From: Chitinophagales bacterium
Lineage (GTDB): Bacteria; Bacteroidota; Bacteroidia; Chitinophagales; UBA2359
Assembly (NCBI GenBank): GCA_041392475.1
Contig: JAWKLZ010000001.1
Coordinates: 310,001-374,000, forward strand
DNA: 64,000 nt
Reading direction: 5' to 3'
Position 1 is the stretch's first letter, and each line of letters begins with the position of its first letter. The notes under the pieces are model-generated. The model was not told the origin of the DNA. It was given only the letters and a program-made list of their open reading frames with translations, and ran no database searches. Shown in pieces: positions 36,424 through 45,418 of the stretch. A program made the translations under genes and the position numbers.

Positions 36424-37935
36424 ATGAACATACATCAAATTGATACGCTCGGTAAATTGCGAGCATCTGGCTACAGTCCCCAATCGATCAAAGAAGAAAT
36501 TCGCAACAACCTAATACAAAAACTTCAAAATCGAGAGCCAGTTTTCAAAGGAATCATTGGTTTTGAGAATACAGTAGTGCCTGATATAGAGCGAGCGTTG
36601 TTATCTCGACACAACATGATTTTGCTGGGTTTGCGGGGTCAAGCAAAAACACGTATTGCTCGTTTGATGGTCAAATTATTGGATGAGTATGTTCCTGTGG
36701 TAAAAGGAGCAGCTCTCAACGATGACCCACTTCGTCCTATTTCTCGTTTCGCCAAAGATTTAATTAGCGAGCATGGAGATGACACACCTGTTACTTGGAT
36801 GCACCGAAATGACCGCTATACCGAAAAGTTGGCAACGCCGGATGTAAGTGTAGCGGATTTAATTGGTGATGTTGACCCTATCAAGGCTGCAACCATGAAA
36901 CTACCCTATTCTGATGAAAGGGTAATCCACTTTGGCTTAGTGCCTCGCTCGCACAGAGGTATTTTTGTTATCAATGAACTTCCTGACCTTCAGGCTCGTA
37001 TTCAAGTATCTCTCTTCAATATTCTTCAAGAAGGTGACATACAGATTAGAGGTTTCAAAGTGCGGATGCCTTTGGATATTCAATTTGTATTTACTGCCAA
37101 TCCCGAAGATTACACCAATCGAGGAAGTATTGTAACGCCATTGAAGGATAGAATCGAAAGTCAAATTTTGACGCATTATCCTGCGGACATTAAAATTTCG
37201 AGAAGAATAACAGAACAAGAGGCAAAACTTTCGAGTAATCAACGTGAAAAGATTGGCTTCAATGATACTGCATTGGATATGATTGAGCAAATTTCTTTTG
37301 AAGCTCGAAAAAGTGAATATGTGGATGCTAAAAGTGGAGTTTCGGCTCGGTTGACGATTTCGGCTCGTGAAAATTTGGCAAGTTCGGCAGAACGCAGAAT
37401 GTTGCTGAACAGTGAAAAAAAGACACATGTAAGAGTAGGTGATTTTTGGGGTGTCGTGCCTTCAATTACTGGTAAAATAGAATTGGTCTATGAAGGGGAA
37501 CAAGAAGGCCCTTTTATTGTGGCTCAAAATCTCATCGGCAAAGCGATTCGAACCATGTTTGTCGAACATTTTCCTGATCCTGAATCCTTCAAAAAGAGTA
37601 AAAAACCGAACCCATATCGTCGAATTATTGATTGGTTTGGCAGTGGTCACGAAATTGACATGATGAATGACTTACCAAATGAAGCCTATGCCCGAATGTT
37701 GTACAGCATTCCTGGTTTGATTGAAGTGGTGAAACAGTACCATCGAGATGCTTCTAAAGATGAGAAATTATTTTTGATGGAATTTTTATTGCACGGATTA
37801 GCGGAATATTCTCAATTGAATAAATCTTTGGTACAATCGGGATTTCAGTTTAAGGATTTGTTCAACAGTATGTTCAATCTTTCGAGTTTTGAAGATAATT
37901 ATGATGAGGAGGATGAAGACGATGATAATTTTTAG
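36424..37935 (+). CDS. MoxR / magnesium chelatase subunit I-like AAA+ ATPase
   Basis: With the ATG at 36424 the protein has 503 residues; the frame opens upstream at a TTG that is not needed. The AAA+ core resembles the ChlI/BchI and MoxR clade: Walker A at residues 69-76, a Walker B region at GIFVINELPDL, and the sensor block VFTANPEDYTNRGSIVTPLKDRI. Walker A reads GLRGQAKT, with Ala where the consensus has Gly; related bacterial proteins share this variant, so it need not be inactive. The C-terminal half is helical and ends in a very acidic tail (DEEDEDDD). No VWA-domain partner is adjacent, unlike most such pairs. The client is unknown. Confidence 0.8.
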   Translation: MNIHQIDTLGKLRASGYSPQSIKEEIRNNLIQKLQNREPVFKGIIGFENTVVPDIERALLSRHNMILLGLRGQAKTRIARLMVKLLDEYVPVVKGAALNDDPLRPISRFAKDLISEHGDDTPVTWMHRNDRYTEKLATPDVSVADLIGDVDPIKAATMKLPYSDERVIHFGLVPRSHRGIFVINELPDLQARIQVSLFNILQEGDIQIRGFKVRMPLDIQFVFTANPEDYTNRGSIVTPLKDRIESQILTHYPADIKISRRITEQEAKLSSNQREKIGFNDTALDMIEQISFEARKSEYVDAKSGVSARLTISARENLASSAERRMLLNSEKKTHVRVGDFWGVVPSITGKIELVYEGEQEGPFIVAQNLIGKAIRTMFVEHFPDPESFKKSKKPNPYRRIIDWFGSGHEIDMMNDLPNEAYARMLYSIPGLIEVVKQYHRDASKDEKLFLMEFLLHGLAEYSQLNKSLVQSGFQFKDLFNSMFNLSSFEDNYDEEDEDDDNF

Positions 37936-37974
37936 TTAAAGACCTACTGCAAAATCTTCTAACCACCATTTACT

Positions 37975-38751
37975 ATGAACTCAACGATAGCCTTATTAAC
38001 TGATTTTGGAACAAAAGATGCCTATGTAGGAATGATGAAAGGTGTCATAACAAGCATGAATCCAGATGTACAAGTGCTGGATATTACACATGAAATCCGC
38101 CCTCAGCAAGTAGGAGAAGCTGCGTTTATTTTGTGGAGTGCCTATCGTTATTTTCCCGAGAAAACTATCTTCGTGGGGGTCGTTGATCCGACAGTAGGCA
38201 GCGAGCGAAAAATCGTGGTGGTCAAAACGCCACACCATACCTTCGTTGCGCCCGACAATGGTTTATTGGATTTGGTGTTGGCTGAGAATGAGGTATATCA
38301 TGCTGTTTCTGTCACCAATTCTAAATATTTTTTAAAACATATTAGTCCTACTTTTCATGGAAGAGATATCTTTGCTCCCATTGCAGCACATCTATCAACA
38401 GGTGTTGCACCTGCTGCATTGGGTAACAGCATCAATTTGCAACACAATCATTCTCCTTTTATTCACGTGACCAAATCCGAAAAATACGCAGGTAAAGTAA
38501 TTTATATAGACCACTTCGGCAATTTGATTACCAATATTCGTGTTTTGCGTCCATTGCATTTATCGATTCAATTGTTAGAACATCGTTTGGATTCTTTGAA
38601 ACGCACTTATGCTGATGTCGAACAGGGAACGCCTTTGTGTTTGATTGGGAGCAGTGGGTTGTTGGAAATTTCGGTGAGAAATGGCAATGCACAAAACTAT
38701 TTTGGAGCATATTATGGCGTAGGAGTAGAGGTTATTCCGATGATTGAGTGA
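37975..38751 (+). CDS. S-adenosylmethionine hydrolase (SAM hydroxide adenosyltransferase family, DUF62)
   Basis: A 258-residue protein of the duf-62/fluorinase superfamily, which in most bacteria hydrolyses SAM to adenosine and methionine. N-terminal LLTDFGTKDAYVGMMKG carries the ribose-binding Asp. FVGVVDPTVGSERK, FVAPDNGLL and TFHGRDIFAPIAAHL (with the Arg-Asp-His type active-site residues) follow, and YIDHFGNLITNI closes the N domain. It lacks the roughly 23-residue loop that marks true halogenating members, so hydrolysis is more likely. It starts 39 bases after the MoxR-like gene and may share its transcript. Confidence 0.93.
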   Translation: MNSTIALLTDFGTKDAYVGMMKGVITSMNPDVQVLDITHEIRPQQVGEAAFILWSAYRYFPEKTIFVGVVDPTVGSERKIVVVKTPHHTFVAPDNGLLDLVLAENEVYHAVSVTNSKYFLKHISPTFHGRDIFAPIAAHLSTGVAPAALGNSINLQHNHSPFIHVTKSEKYAGKVIYIDHFGNLITNIRVLRPLHLSIQLLEHRLDSLKRTYADVEQGTPLCLIGSSGLLEISVRNGNAQNYFGAYYGVGVEVIPMIE

Positions 38752-38880
38752 TTTTGTAAACCAACCATTACACATCATTCTTCACCATACAATTCTACGC
38801 AATCACCCGAACCATTTACTTCACTGAATGGTTATCCTCCAAGAAAAGACAATTCATTTAAAAAAGAACGTATAGATTGT

Positions 38881-39600
38881 ATGCAATTCATAAAACAACT
38901 TCTGCCTCTATTCATCATCGCTCTACTTTTTACGAGCTGCAATGATGCAGCACAAGAGAATATAACCAAAAAGATTGCTGAAAATGCAGTTGATAACTCC
39001 CAAGTAGCAGAAAACCCTAAATTGAACGACACCCAAAAAAAGAATATATTGTTTTTTGGAGATAGTTTGACCGCAGGTTACGGATTGGAAGATGAACTGG
39101 CGATGGCTTATCCTCAAATCATTCAAGAAAAAATAGATTCTTTAGCCTTGCCTTACCGAGTTATCAATGCAGGTTTGAGCGGAGAAACCACTGCAACGGG
39201 CGCCAATCGAATTGGTTGGGTATTGAAGCAAAAAGTAGATATTTTTGTGTTGGAACTGGGCGGAAATGATGCTTTGCGTGGAGTCAAGCCTGATGAAACA
39301 CACAAAAATTTGCAGGTTATTTTGGATAAAGTCAAAGAAAAATATCCTGATGCAAAGGTTATAGTAGCTGGAATGGAAGCCCCGCCAAGCATGGGTAGTA
39401 TTTACACCACTGAATTTCGAGCTGTATTCAAAGATATTGCTGACAACAACGAGGTCGTACTTATTCCGTTTTTGTTAGAGAAAGTGGGCGGCATAGCTGA
39501 ACTAAATCAGCCAGATGGCATTCACCCAACCGAAAAAGGACATCGCTTAGTTGCCGAAACAGTGTGGCAATATGTAGCTCCTATCTTGAAGGGAGCGTAA
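38881..39600 (+). CDS. GDSL-type lipoprotein esterase (TesA/arylesterase-like)
   Basis: A 239-residue SGNH hydrolase. The N-terminus is a lipoprotein signal with lipobox LFTSC (Cys20), so it is likely anchored to a membrane on the periplasmic side. Block I is FFGDSLTAGYG with nucleophile Ser62, block II gives the oxyanion Gly in AGLSGETT, block III is ELGGNDALRG with Asn, and block V is DGIHPTEKGH with the Asp-His pair. This set matches TesA/arylesterase-like multifunctional esterases and lysophospholipases. It stands alone after the SAM hydrolase, 129 bases on. Confidence 0.93.
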   Translation: MQFIKQLLPLFIIALLFTSCNDAAQENITKKIAENAVDNSQVAENPKLNDTQKKNILFFGDSLTAGYGLEDELAMAYPQIIQEKIDSLALPYRVINAGLSGETTATGANRIGWVLKQKVDIFVLELGGNDALRGVKPDETHKNLQVILDKVKEKYPDAKVIVAGMEAPPSMGSIYTTEFRAVFKDIADNNEVVLIPFLLEKVGGIAELNQPDGIHPTEKGHRLVAETVWQYVAPILKGA

Positions 39601-40494
39601 TCTAATTGTCGCTATCGGGAGATTTGTACAAAAAAATATACAGGTATATCCAAAATTCAAAAGAAAACCAAGATGGAATAAACTTCAATTTCAAAATCGA
39701 TAGAAGTTGATAAAAACTTCAAAATGAACTATCTGTTTTATAGATTTTTTGAGCTACCTCTGTAATTGCTTGATGTTTAATACGTATTTATTTTTTACCT
39801 TGATTAGTGTTTAAACATTAATTTGCAATTATTGACTTTTGGCATATTATTTGTCTTAGTATTGTCATAAATTAATACTACTAACCTAACAACCATAATC
39901 ACTATCTCCCTTATAGACTCACATCCCTTGAAAGTTTTGTTTATCACTATGCTTAATAATTGATTAGTAAAAGCCACTACTATTTTTCAATGAAAAATAG
40001 TATTTACTAAGAAAAACAATCTGAATATTTGGATTAGCCACAGCCAAGTATAAAAAAAAAGTGTGTTTATTACATTAACATTTAGAACATGAAACTATCA
40101 AGTAATCAATTTGTGAAATTGCTGTTTGTCAAGCATTATGACTTTTTATTCTTCAAATTTTTAGAAGATTTCAACGTTTATTCTCCTCCTCTATAGACCC
40201 TCTATACCTGTTGTTTCCCCTTACATTTTAAGTTCATTCAAGCATCTATCTTATTTTCTTGTGAGTGTAGGTTAAGCCTCTACATATTTACAAGTCAAAT
40301 AAATATTATTTTTTACATAATGTTTATTTATTGTTTATTGAAGTTAGTATGACTTTTAATATATAAGAGTTATAAAATGCTAATTTGAGTAAACAGTCAT
40401 ATACTTTTTCTATCATATTTTCAAATATTGCATAAAATGCTAACTGTATGTATTGCTTATTGCGGTATGCGTGCAGTATTAAAATTAACAAGCC
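39601..40494. other. Long AT-rich intergenic region upstream of the subtilase
   Basis: The largest spacer in the window (894 bases). ACTATTTTTCA (39979-39989) pairs with TGAAAAATAGT (39991-40001) in a nearly loopless hairpin, enclosed by AGTAAA and TTTACT; no T-run follows. A 35-codon ORF, 40089-40196 on the plus strand, starts MKLSSNQFVKLLFVKHYDF and could encode a small basic peptide, but nothing else supports it. TATTATTTG near 39845 is one base too long for the -7 promoter consensus. A pair of 12-base direct repeats lies near the 3' end (separate entry). No RNA gene is recognised. Confidence 0.4.
40372..40443. repeat. Pair of 12-base direct repeats before the subtilase gene
   Basis: ATAAAATGCTAA occurs at 40372-40383 and again at 40432-40443, exactly 60 bases apart, ending 51 bases before the subtilase ATG. 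The 60-base spacing would put both on nearly the same face of the helix, as expected for a pair of regulator sites; that role is inference. Confidence 0.5.
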
Positions 40495-42696
40495 ATGAGT
40501 TATTTTCGATTATTAAATAGGCTAGTTGTGTGCCTATTGCTGACGTTGTGTGTTTTAGAATTATCTGCTCAAAAAGTAGAAGAAATATACTGTGAGGGTA
40601 AAATTTTCTTAAAGCTAAAATCTACCTCTCAAGTAGAGTTACCTGCTATCAATAGCAAATCTGATGTCAATGCATATCCTTACTTCAAAGATTTGCTTCA
40701 AAAATTCAAAGCTTACAAACTGTTTAGACCTTATAAAAACCTCAAATCAAGTACTTTTCAAAACTTATATCAAATTGAATTTGAGGAAGATAAACAAATT
40801 GAAGCATTTATAAGAGATTTGAAAAAACAAGATATGGTCGATTATGTTGAGCCAATTCCTATGGACTATGTATTGGCTGAACCCAACGATCAATACGAAG
40901 GACAACAATGGTATTTGAGTAAAATGCAAGTATTTGAAGCTTGGGATATTACTAGTGGTTCTAATGACGTTGTGGTCGCAATTGTAGATGATGCTATAAA
41001 AGTAACCCATGAAGATTTGAAAGATAACATTTGGGTAAATGAAGGAGAAATTCCTGACAATGGAATAGATGATGATGGAAATGGTTATATAGATGATTAC
41101 AAAGGATGGGATGCAGCAGACAATGATAATAACCCTAGTCCGCCAATAGGTTCTCCCTATCTCCGACATGGTACACACGTTACTGGAATTGCAGCAGCTA
41201 GAACCAATAATAATTTAGGAGTTGCCTCTATTGGCAATGGAATCAAAATTCTACCCATCAAAGCTACGGAAGATGCTCAAGCAACCAGCGCACAAATAAC
41301 ACATGGATGGGAGGGAATAAGTTATGCGATTTCGATGGGTGTAGATGTCATCAATCTATCCTGGGGGAGTAAGGCATCTTCCGAAACCTATCAAAATATG
41401 ATTAACGAAGCACATAACCAAGGAATTATTATTGTAGCAGCAGCAGGAAACAATAATGACAGCAAGAAAATCTATCCTGCAGCTTACAATCATGTTTTGG
41501 CAGTGGCTAGTACAGATTTTGCAGACAAAAAATTGACATCTTCTACTTACGGTGACTGGATTGACGTATCCGCACCAGGCGGAACCATTATCAGCACTGG
41601 AAGCATCTCAAATGATGCATATGAAATCAATAGCGGCACTTCAATGTCTGCTCCAATGGTGACAGGCTTATTAGGACTGATGAAATCTTATGACAAAACA
41701 ATTGCTGCAGATGATATAGTTGCTTGTTTATTAGCCAATACCGATCCTATTTTAGATTCACAATTTGCGACTTCAATGGGAACAGGACGTATCAATGCCT
41801 ATGAAACCCTTAATTGTTTATTGTCAGTTAATTGTAGTGTACCAGAATCACCTTCAACCGATCAACTTAGCCCTACAACTGCCTTATTGAGTTGGAGAAA
41901 TGAAGGAAGTTCATCCTACAAAATTGCCTACAAATTAGAAACTGCTTCTAATTGGATTTACACCAATGCCACTGCATCTGTCTTTTACCTTCAAAATTTG
42001 CAGCCCAACAAAACGTATGTAGTCAAAGTAGCTTCTTTTTGTGGAGACAATCTAAGCGATTATAGTCCTGCAAGCAGTTTCACTACAAAATCTATTCAGT
42101 GTATGCCTCCGACAGGTATCAATCTTAAAGTCATTTCTTCAAAGCAAGTACGAGTAGGTTGGTCTTTAGAGGACAATAAATATGTAGAAAGTTACAAACT
42201 TCGCTATAAAAAGAAAGCGAGCAATACTTGGAAATCATTGACAACAGTTGAAATCCCTGTATTCATTGATAATTTGGAAGAAGAGCAATCATATGAACTT
42301 CAAGTTGCCTGCAATTGCTTTGGCAAGCAAAGCGAGTATTCAGCAACGGTTGGTTTTTTTACCAAAAGTGCTTATCAGATAAATACAGAAGATAAACCAA
42401 CAATCGCAGGTGAGAAAGAAGAAATAGAACAAATAGAAGCCTATGTACCAGGTTTGCAAGCGTTTCCAAATCCTTCAAATGGCCAATTATTTGTAGAATA
42501 TTTGGAGGAAAAAGCTACACAAGTCAATCTAAATGTTTATGATTTATTGGGACGATTGGTAAGTTCTCAAAACTTGCCAGTTGAAGAAGGACTGAATAGG
42601 TTTGAGTTAGACTTAAGCACTCAGCCAAAGGGTAGATATATTGTGGAATTGGCAGGAACAAATCAGCCATTGAAGCAGTCTATAATAATCTACTGA
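40495..42696 (+). CDS. Secreted subtilisin-like serine protease (S8) with fibronectin-type domains and T9SS type A sorting domain
   Basis: A 733-residue exported protease. The signal peptide is residues 1-25 (ending LSAQ), followed by a propeptide-like region to about 140. The S8 triad is Asp165 (VAIVDDAI), His225 (HGTHVTG) and Ser383 (SGTSMSAP), with oxyanion Asn319 in AAAGNN. The Asp motif is DDA rather than the usual D-T/S-G. Acidic IDDDGNGYIDDY suggests a calcium site. Two fibronectin-type III-like modules (about 450-540 and 545-635) precede the type A sorting domain (FPNPSNGQLF, VYDLLGRL, ending QSIIIY). It should be delivered to the surface or medium to degrade protein. Confidence 0.94.
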   Translation: MSYFRLLNRLVVCLLLTLCVLELSAQKVEEIYCEGKIFLKLKSTSQVELPAINSKSDVNAYPYFKDLLQKFKAYKLFRPYKNLKSSTFQNLYQIEFEEDKQIEAFIRDLKKQDMVDYVEPIPMDYVLAEPNDQYEGQQWYLSKMQVFEAWDITSGSNDVVVAIVDDAIKVTHEDLKDNIWVNEGEIPDNGIDDDGNGYIDDYKGWDAADNDNNPSPPIGSPYLRHGTHVTGIAAARTNNNLGVASIGNGIKILPIKATEDAQATSAQITHGWEGISYAISMGVDVINLSWGSKASSETYQNMINEAHNQGIIIVAAAGNNNDSKKIYPAAYNHVLAVASTDFADKKLTSSTYGDWIDVSAPGGTIISTGSISNDAYEINSGTSMSAPMVTGLLGLMKSYDKTIAADDIVACLLANTDPILDSQFATSMGTGRINAYETLNCLLSVNCSVPESPSTDQLSPTTALLSWRNEGSSSYKIAYKLETASNWIYTNATASVFYLQNLQPNKTYVVKVASFCGDNLSDYSPASSFTTKSIQCMPPTGINLKVISSKQVRVGWSLEDNKYVESYKLRYKKKASNTWKSLTTVEIPVFIDNLEEEQSYELQVACNCFGKQSEYSATVGFFTKSAYQINTEDKPTIAGEKEEIEQIEAYVPGLQAFPNPSNGQLFVEYLEEKATQVNLNVYDLLGRLVSSQNLPVEEGLNRFELDLSTQPKGRYIVELAGTNQPLKQSIIIY

Positions 42697-42733
42697 TTTT
42701 GCGAAAATGTTGAAGTAATAAAATAAACTTTTG

Positions 42734-42792
42734 GCCTAATTTGTTTGAAGGACGGGATTAAAAACCCACATTTCTAACAAATTAGGCTTTTT
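42734..42792 (+). terminator. Terminator after the subtilase gene
   Basis: A perfect 12-bp stem, GCCTAATTTGTT (42734-42745) with AACAAATTAGGC (42776-42787), encloses a 30-base loop and is followed by five T residues. It lies 37 bases after the stop. Confidence 0.85.
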
Positions 42793-42913
42793 CAATTTAG
42801 CAAATAGGTGTTTTGGAACTGTAGAATACGATTTTTGGGGAATTATTTAGGATTGAACAGCAACATTTAACTATTTTTACATTCAACAGATTCAATCTAC
42901 AAACAGACAATTC

Positions 42914-44050
42914 ATGCGTATTCTCATAGCACCAGATAAATTCAAAGATGCCCTTGATGCAGTTGACGTTGCACAGGCGATTGCAGATGGACTTCAACTA
43001 CAAGACAAAGACATAGACTACCATTTATTTCCATTAGCGGATGGCGGTGAAGGAACCTCCAAAATTTTGACCTACCACACACAAGGAACACTACACAACC
43101 TCGAAGTAACTGATCCTTTATTGCGCCCAATTGAAGCGAGTTATGGTATATCTGGAGATGGAAAAACTGCATTTATCGAAATGGCTGCCGCATCAGGATT
43201 ACATCTTTTGATGCCTTCTGAAAGAAATTGTTATTACACAAGTAGCTATGGTACAGGTGAGCTGATACTAGATGCTTTAGAGCAAGAAGTTGAACACATT
43301 ATTTTAGGCATTGGAGGCAGTGCTACCAATGATGCGGGAATTGGTATGGCAAACGCTTTGGGGTATCGCTTTTTGGATAAATACAACATGGAACTTGCCC
43401 CTATTGGAGAAAGTTTGGAACACATTGCCAAAATTGATGCTACCAATCTCAAAGCATACCTAGACAATACCCGTTTTACCTTTGCCTACGATGTCGACTG
43501 TCCTCTTTATGGTCCACGAGGTGCAGCATATATGTATGGTCGTCAAAAAGGAGCGAGTTTTGACCAAATAGAATCCTTAGATTTGGGCTTAGAAAATTTT
43601 GCCAGAATCGCTAAATGGAATTACCGCAAGGATGTAGAAAACATAGAAGGAGCAGGAGCCGCAGGTGGAATGGGAGCAGGGGCTTATTTTTTCCTCAATG
43701 CTGAGCCACGAAAAGGTACAGAATTGGTTATGGAAATCACTGACTTCAAAGAACAACTACTCCATACAGAACTCATCATTACAGGCGAAGGCAAAATAGA
43801 TGCCCAAACGCTTCAAGGTAAAGTGGTCAAAGGAATATGTGATACTGCAAAAGTTCTCAACATTCCTGTTATCGCCTTGTGCGGCACATTGGATGCAAAT
43901 CCTGAGGTGATGGAAAAACTTGTGGGTTTAACCTATGCCATATCTATTTCCAATCGCCCAAACTCACTATCCGATGCCTTGAAAAGTACGAAGCAAGATC
44001 TCACTCTTGCCGCCTATAATTTGCTGCGATTCATGCAATTGACGCTTTGA
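42914..44050 (+). CDS. glxK: Glycerate kinase, type 1 (GlxK/GarK family)
   Basis: A 378-residue kinase that phosphorylates D-glycerate, usually at the 2-position in this family, linking glyoxylate or serine breakdown to glycolysis. The N-terminal MRILIAPDKFKDALDA, PLADGGEGTS, GIGGSATNDAGIGMANALGY and GAGAAGGMGAGAYF motifs are diagnostic. Near the C-terminus, ITGEGKIDAQTLQGKV and ALCGTL complete the family pattern. Length is normal. No glyoxylate carboligase or tartronate semialdehyde reductase gene is adjacent, so the metabolic source of glycerate is not visible. Confidence 0.95.
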   Translation: MRILIAPDKFKDALDAVDVAQAIADGLQLQDKDIDYHLFPLADGGEGTSKILTYHTQGTLHNLEVTDPLLRPIEASYGISGDGKTAFIEMAAASGLHLLMPSERNCYYTSSYGTGELILDALEQEVEHIILGIGGSATNDAGIGMANALGYRFLDKYNMELAPIGESLEHIAKIDATNLKAYLDNTRFTFAYDVDCPLYGPRGAAYMYGRQKGASFDQIESLDLGLENFARIAKWNYRKDVENIEGAGAAGGMGAGAYFFLNAEPRKGTELVMEITDFKEQLLHTELIITGEGKIDAQTLQGKVVKGICDTAKVLNIPVIALCGTLDANPEVMEKLVGLTYAISISNRPNSLSDALKSTKQDLTLAAYNLLRFMQLTL

Positions 44051-44058
44051 CCAAAGTG

Positions 44059-44130
44059 AAACCTTCAAAATAATCCAACCCAAATTGATGTTTCATTTAC
44101 TCTAAACCAATGTGTTTTGAATTTGAGTTT
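44059..44130. repeat. Spacer segment shared with the 7239-7323 spacer
   Basis: AAACCTTCAAAATAAT (44059-44074) and TTTTGAATTTGAGTTT (44115-44130) recur in the same order at 7239-7254 and 7308-7323, with a differing middle (57 against 69 bases between starts). Both copies lie between convergent genes, just after a stop codon or terminator region. This looks like a dispersed non-coding repeat. Confidence 0.5.
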
Positions 44131-44153
44131 GTACTTGAATTTTGAAGTTTTCC

Positions 44154-44723
44154 CTAATGATTCGCCTTTTTATTGACTGCCGCCAAAGCCACGGTTTTTT
44201 CAATTCGCCGTTGTCGAGTAGCAGCTTGTTTTGCACTTTTTATCCACCACAATATATTTTTTTTAGAAGAATCACTAAACTTTTCAAAGAATTGTTGTGC
44301 CACTAGATTTTCACTCAAAGCATTTGACAAATCCTCAGGAATCACCAAGTTTTCAATCTCATCATAGATAGTCCAATGTCCATTTTTTTTTGCTACTTCA
44401 ATGGCTTTTAAACCTTTATCCATCATTTTGTCTTCTTTTATCAAAGCTGCAACCCGTATTTTATTAAGACGTGACCATACACTTTTAGGTTTTCGAGGTG
44501 TAAACATTTGCATATACCGATCATCGTCTAACTTGTTCGGCTTGCTATCAATCCAACCAAAGCACAGTGCTTCCTCCACTGCCTCATTATAAGGCACTGT
44601 TGGTTGATTGGTGTGCACTTTATAGTAAATCAGCCAAACACCTTTTTCAGTTTGGTGATTTTCAGCCAACCATTTTCGCCATGCTTTGCGATTGGGGGCA
44701 TAGAATTGTGTAAATATTTGCAT
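44154..44723 (-). CDS. YdeI/OmpD-associated family protein
   Basis: A 189-residue protein whose N-terminal two thirds match the YdeI/OmpD-associated family: RKWLAENHQTEKGVWLIYYK, then EALCFGWIDSKPNKLDDDRY and MFTPRKPKSVWSRLNK. The C-terminus is basic and helical (KSAKQAATRQRRIEKTV). The family is widespread and has been linked to bacteriocin or antimicrobial-peptide resistance in enterobacteria, but no reaction is established. It is monocistronic and divergent from the Cys-cluster gene, with 106 bases between. Confidence 0.88.
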   Translation of the reverse strand: MQIFTQFYAPNRKAWRKWLAENHQTEKGVWLIYYKVHTNQPTVPYNEAVEEALCFGWIDSKPNKLDDDRYMQMFTPRKPKSVWSRLNKIRVAALIKEDKMMDKGLKAIEVAKKNGHWTIYDEIENLVIPEDLSNALSENLVAQQFFEKFSDSSKKNILWWIKSAKQAATRQRRIEKTVALAAVNKKANH

Positions 44724-44829
44724 AATTTTGAAGTAAAATGGAGAGAAAATAAATTCAAGTAGCTAATTTCTAACTATTTCCATTTTATTACAACCTATTT
44801 CAAATCTTTTTCTTTAATAATTTTTCAAT

Positions 44830-45321
44830 TTGAAACAATCAGACCTTATACAAGATTGGCGAGACCGCAAAACTGCAAACAAAAAAAAACTTCGAACATT
44901 CACAGGCAATCTTCGCCGCAAAAAAGGCAAAAAACTCGATGAATTAGGAGATGAACTGCACGAAAAAGTCTTTCGAGAAATTGACTGTTTGGATTGTGCC
45001 AATTGCTGCACCAGTATTCCGCCAATGTTGTTGCGAGCAGACATTACCCGTATTTCCAAATATTTGGGTATGAAACCATCACAATTTGAAGCTGAATATT
45101 TGGTAATAGATGAAGACGGAGATGTTGTGATGAATAGTACGCCTTGCCCTTTTTTAGAATCGGACAATAAGTGTTTCATTTACGAACACCGCCCCAAAGC
45201 TTGTCGCAAATACCCACATACTGACCAACTGGAATTTTCCCAAAACCTACACCTACACGCCACCAATGCCAACCATTGCCCCGCAGTATTTCACATTTTG
45301 GAGCGAATGATGGCTGAATAA
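44830..45321 (+). CDS. YkgJ-type zinc/iron-chelating cysteine-cluster protein
   Basis: A 163-residue protein with the YkgJ/UPF0153 cysteine cluster: CLDCANCCT in the middle, then CPFLESDNKCFIYEHRPKACRKYPH, and a final NHCPAV. About eight Cys could bind zinc or an iron-sulfur centre; no function is established. The N-terminus is basic (RRKKGKK). No in-frame ATG exists before the conserved region, so the TTG at 44830 is the probable start. It is the divergent neighbour of the YdeI-like gene. Confidence 0.85.
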   Translation: MKQSDLIQDWRDRKTANKKKLRTFTGNLRRKKGKKLDELGDELHEKVFREIDCLDCANCCTSIPPMLLRADITRISKYLGMKPSQFEAEYLVIDEDGDVVMNSTPCPFLESDNKCFIYEHRPKACRKYPHTDQLEFSQNLHLHATNANHCPAVFHILERMMAE

Positions 45322-45418
45322 AATAAAAAATATCAATAGGAACTGTCATACTGAATTCATGTGTTTTTTTCGTATTTTTAGGGATTAATTACATTGCAAT
45401 TACATCATTTTATCATAC

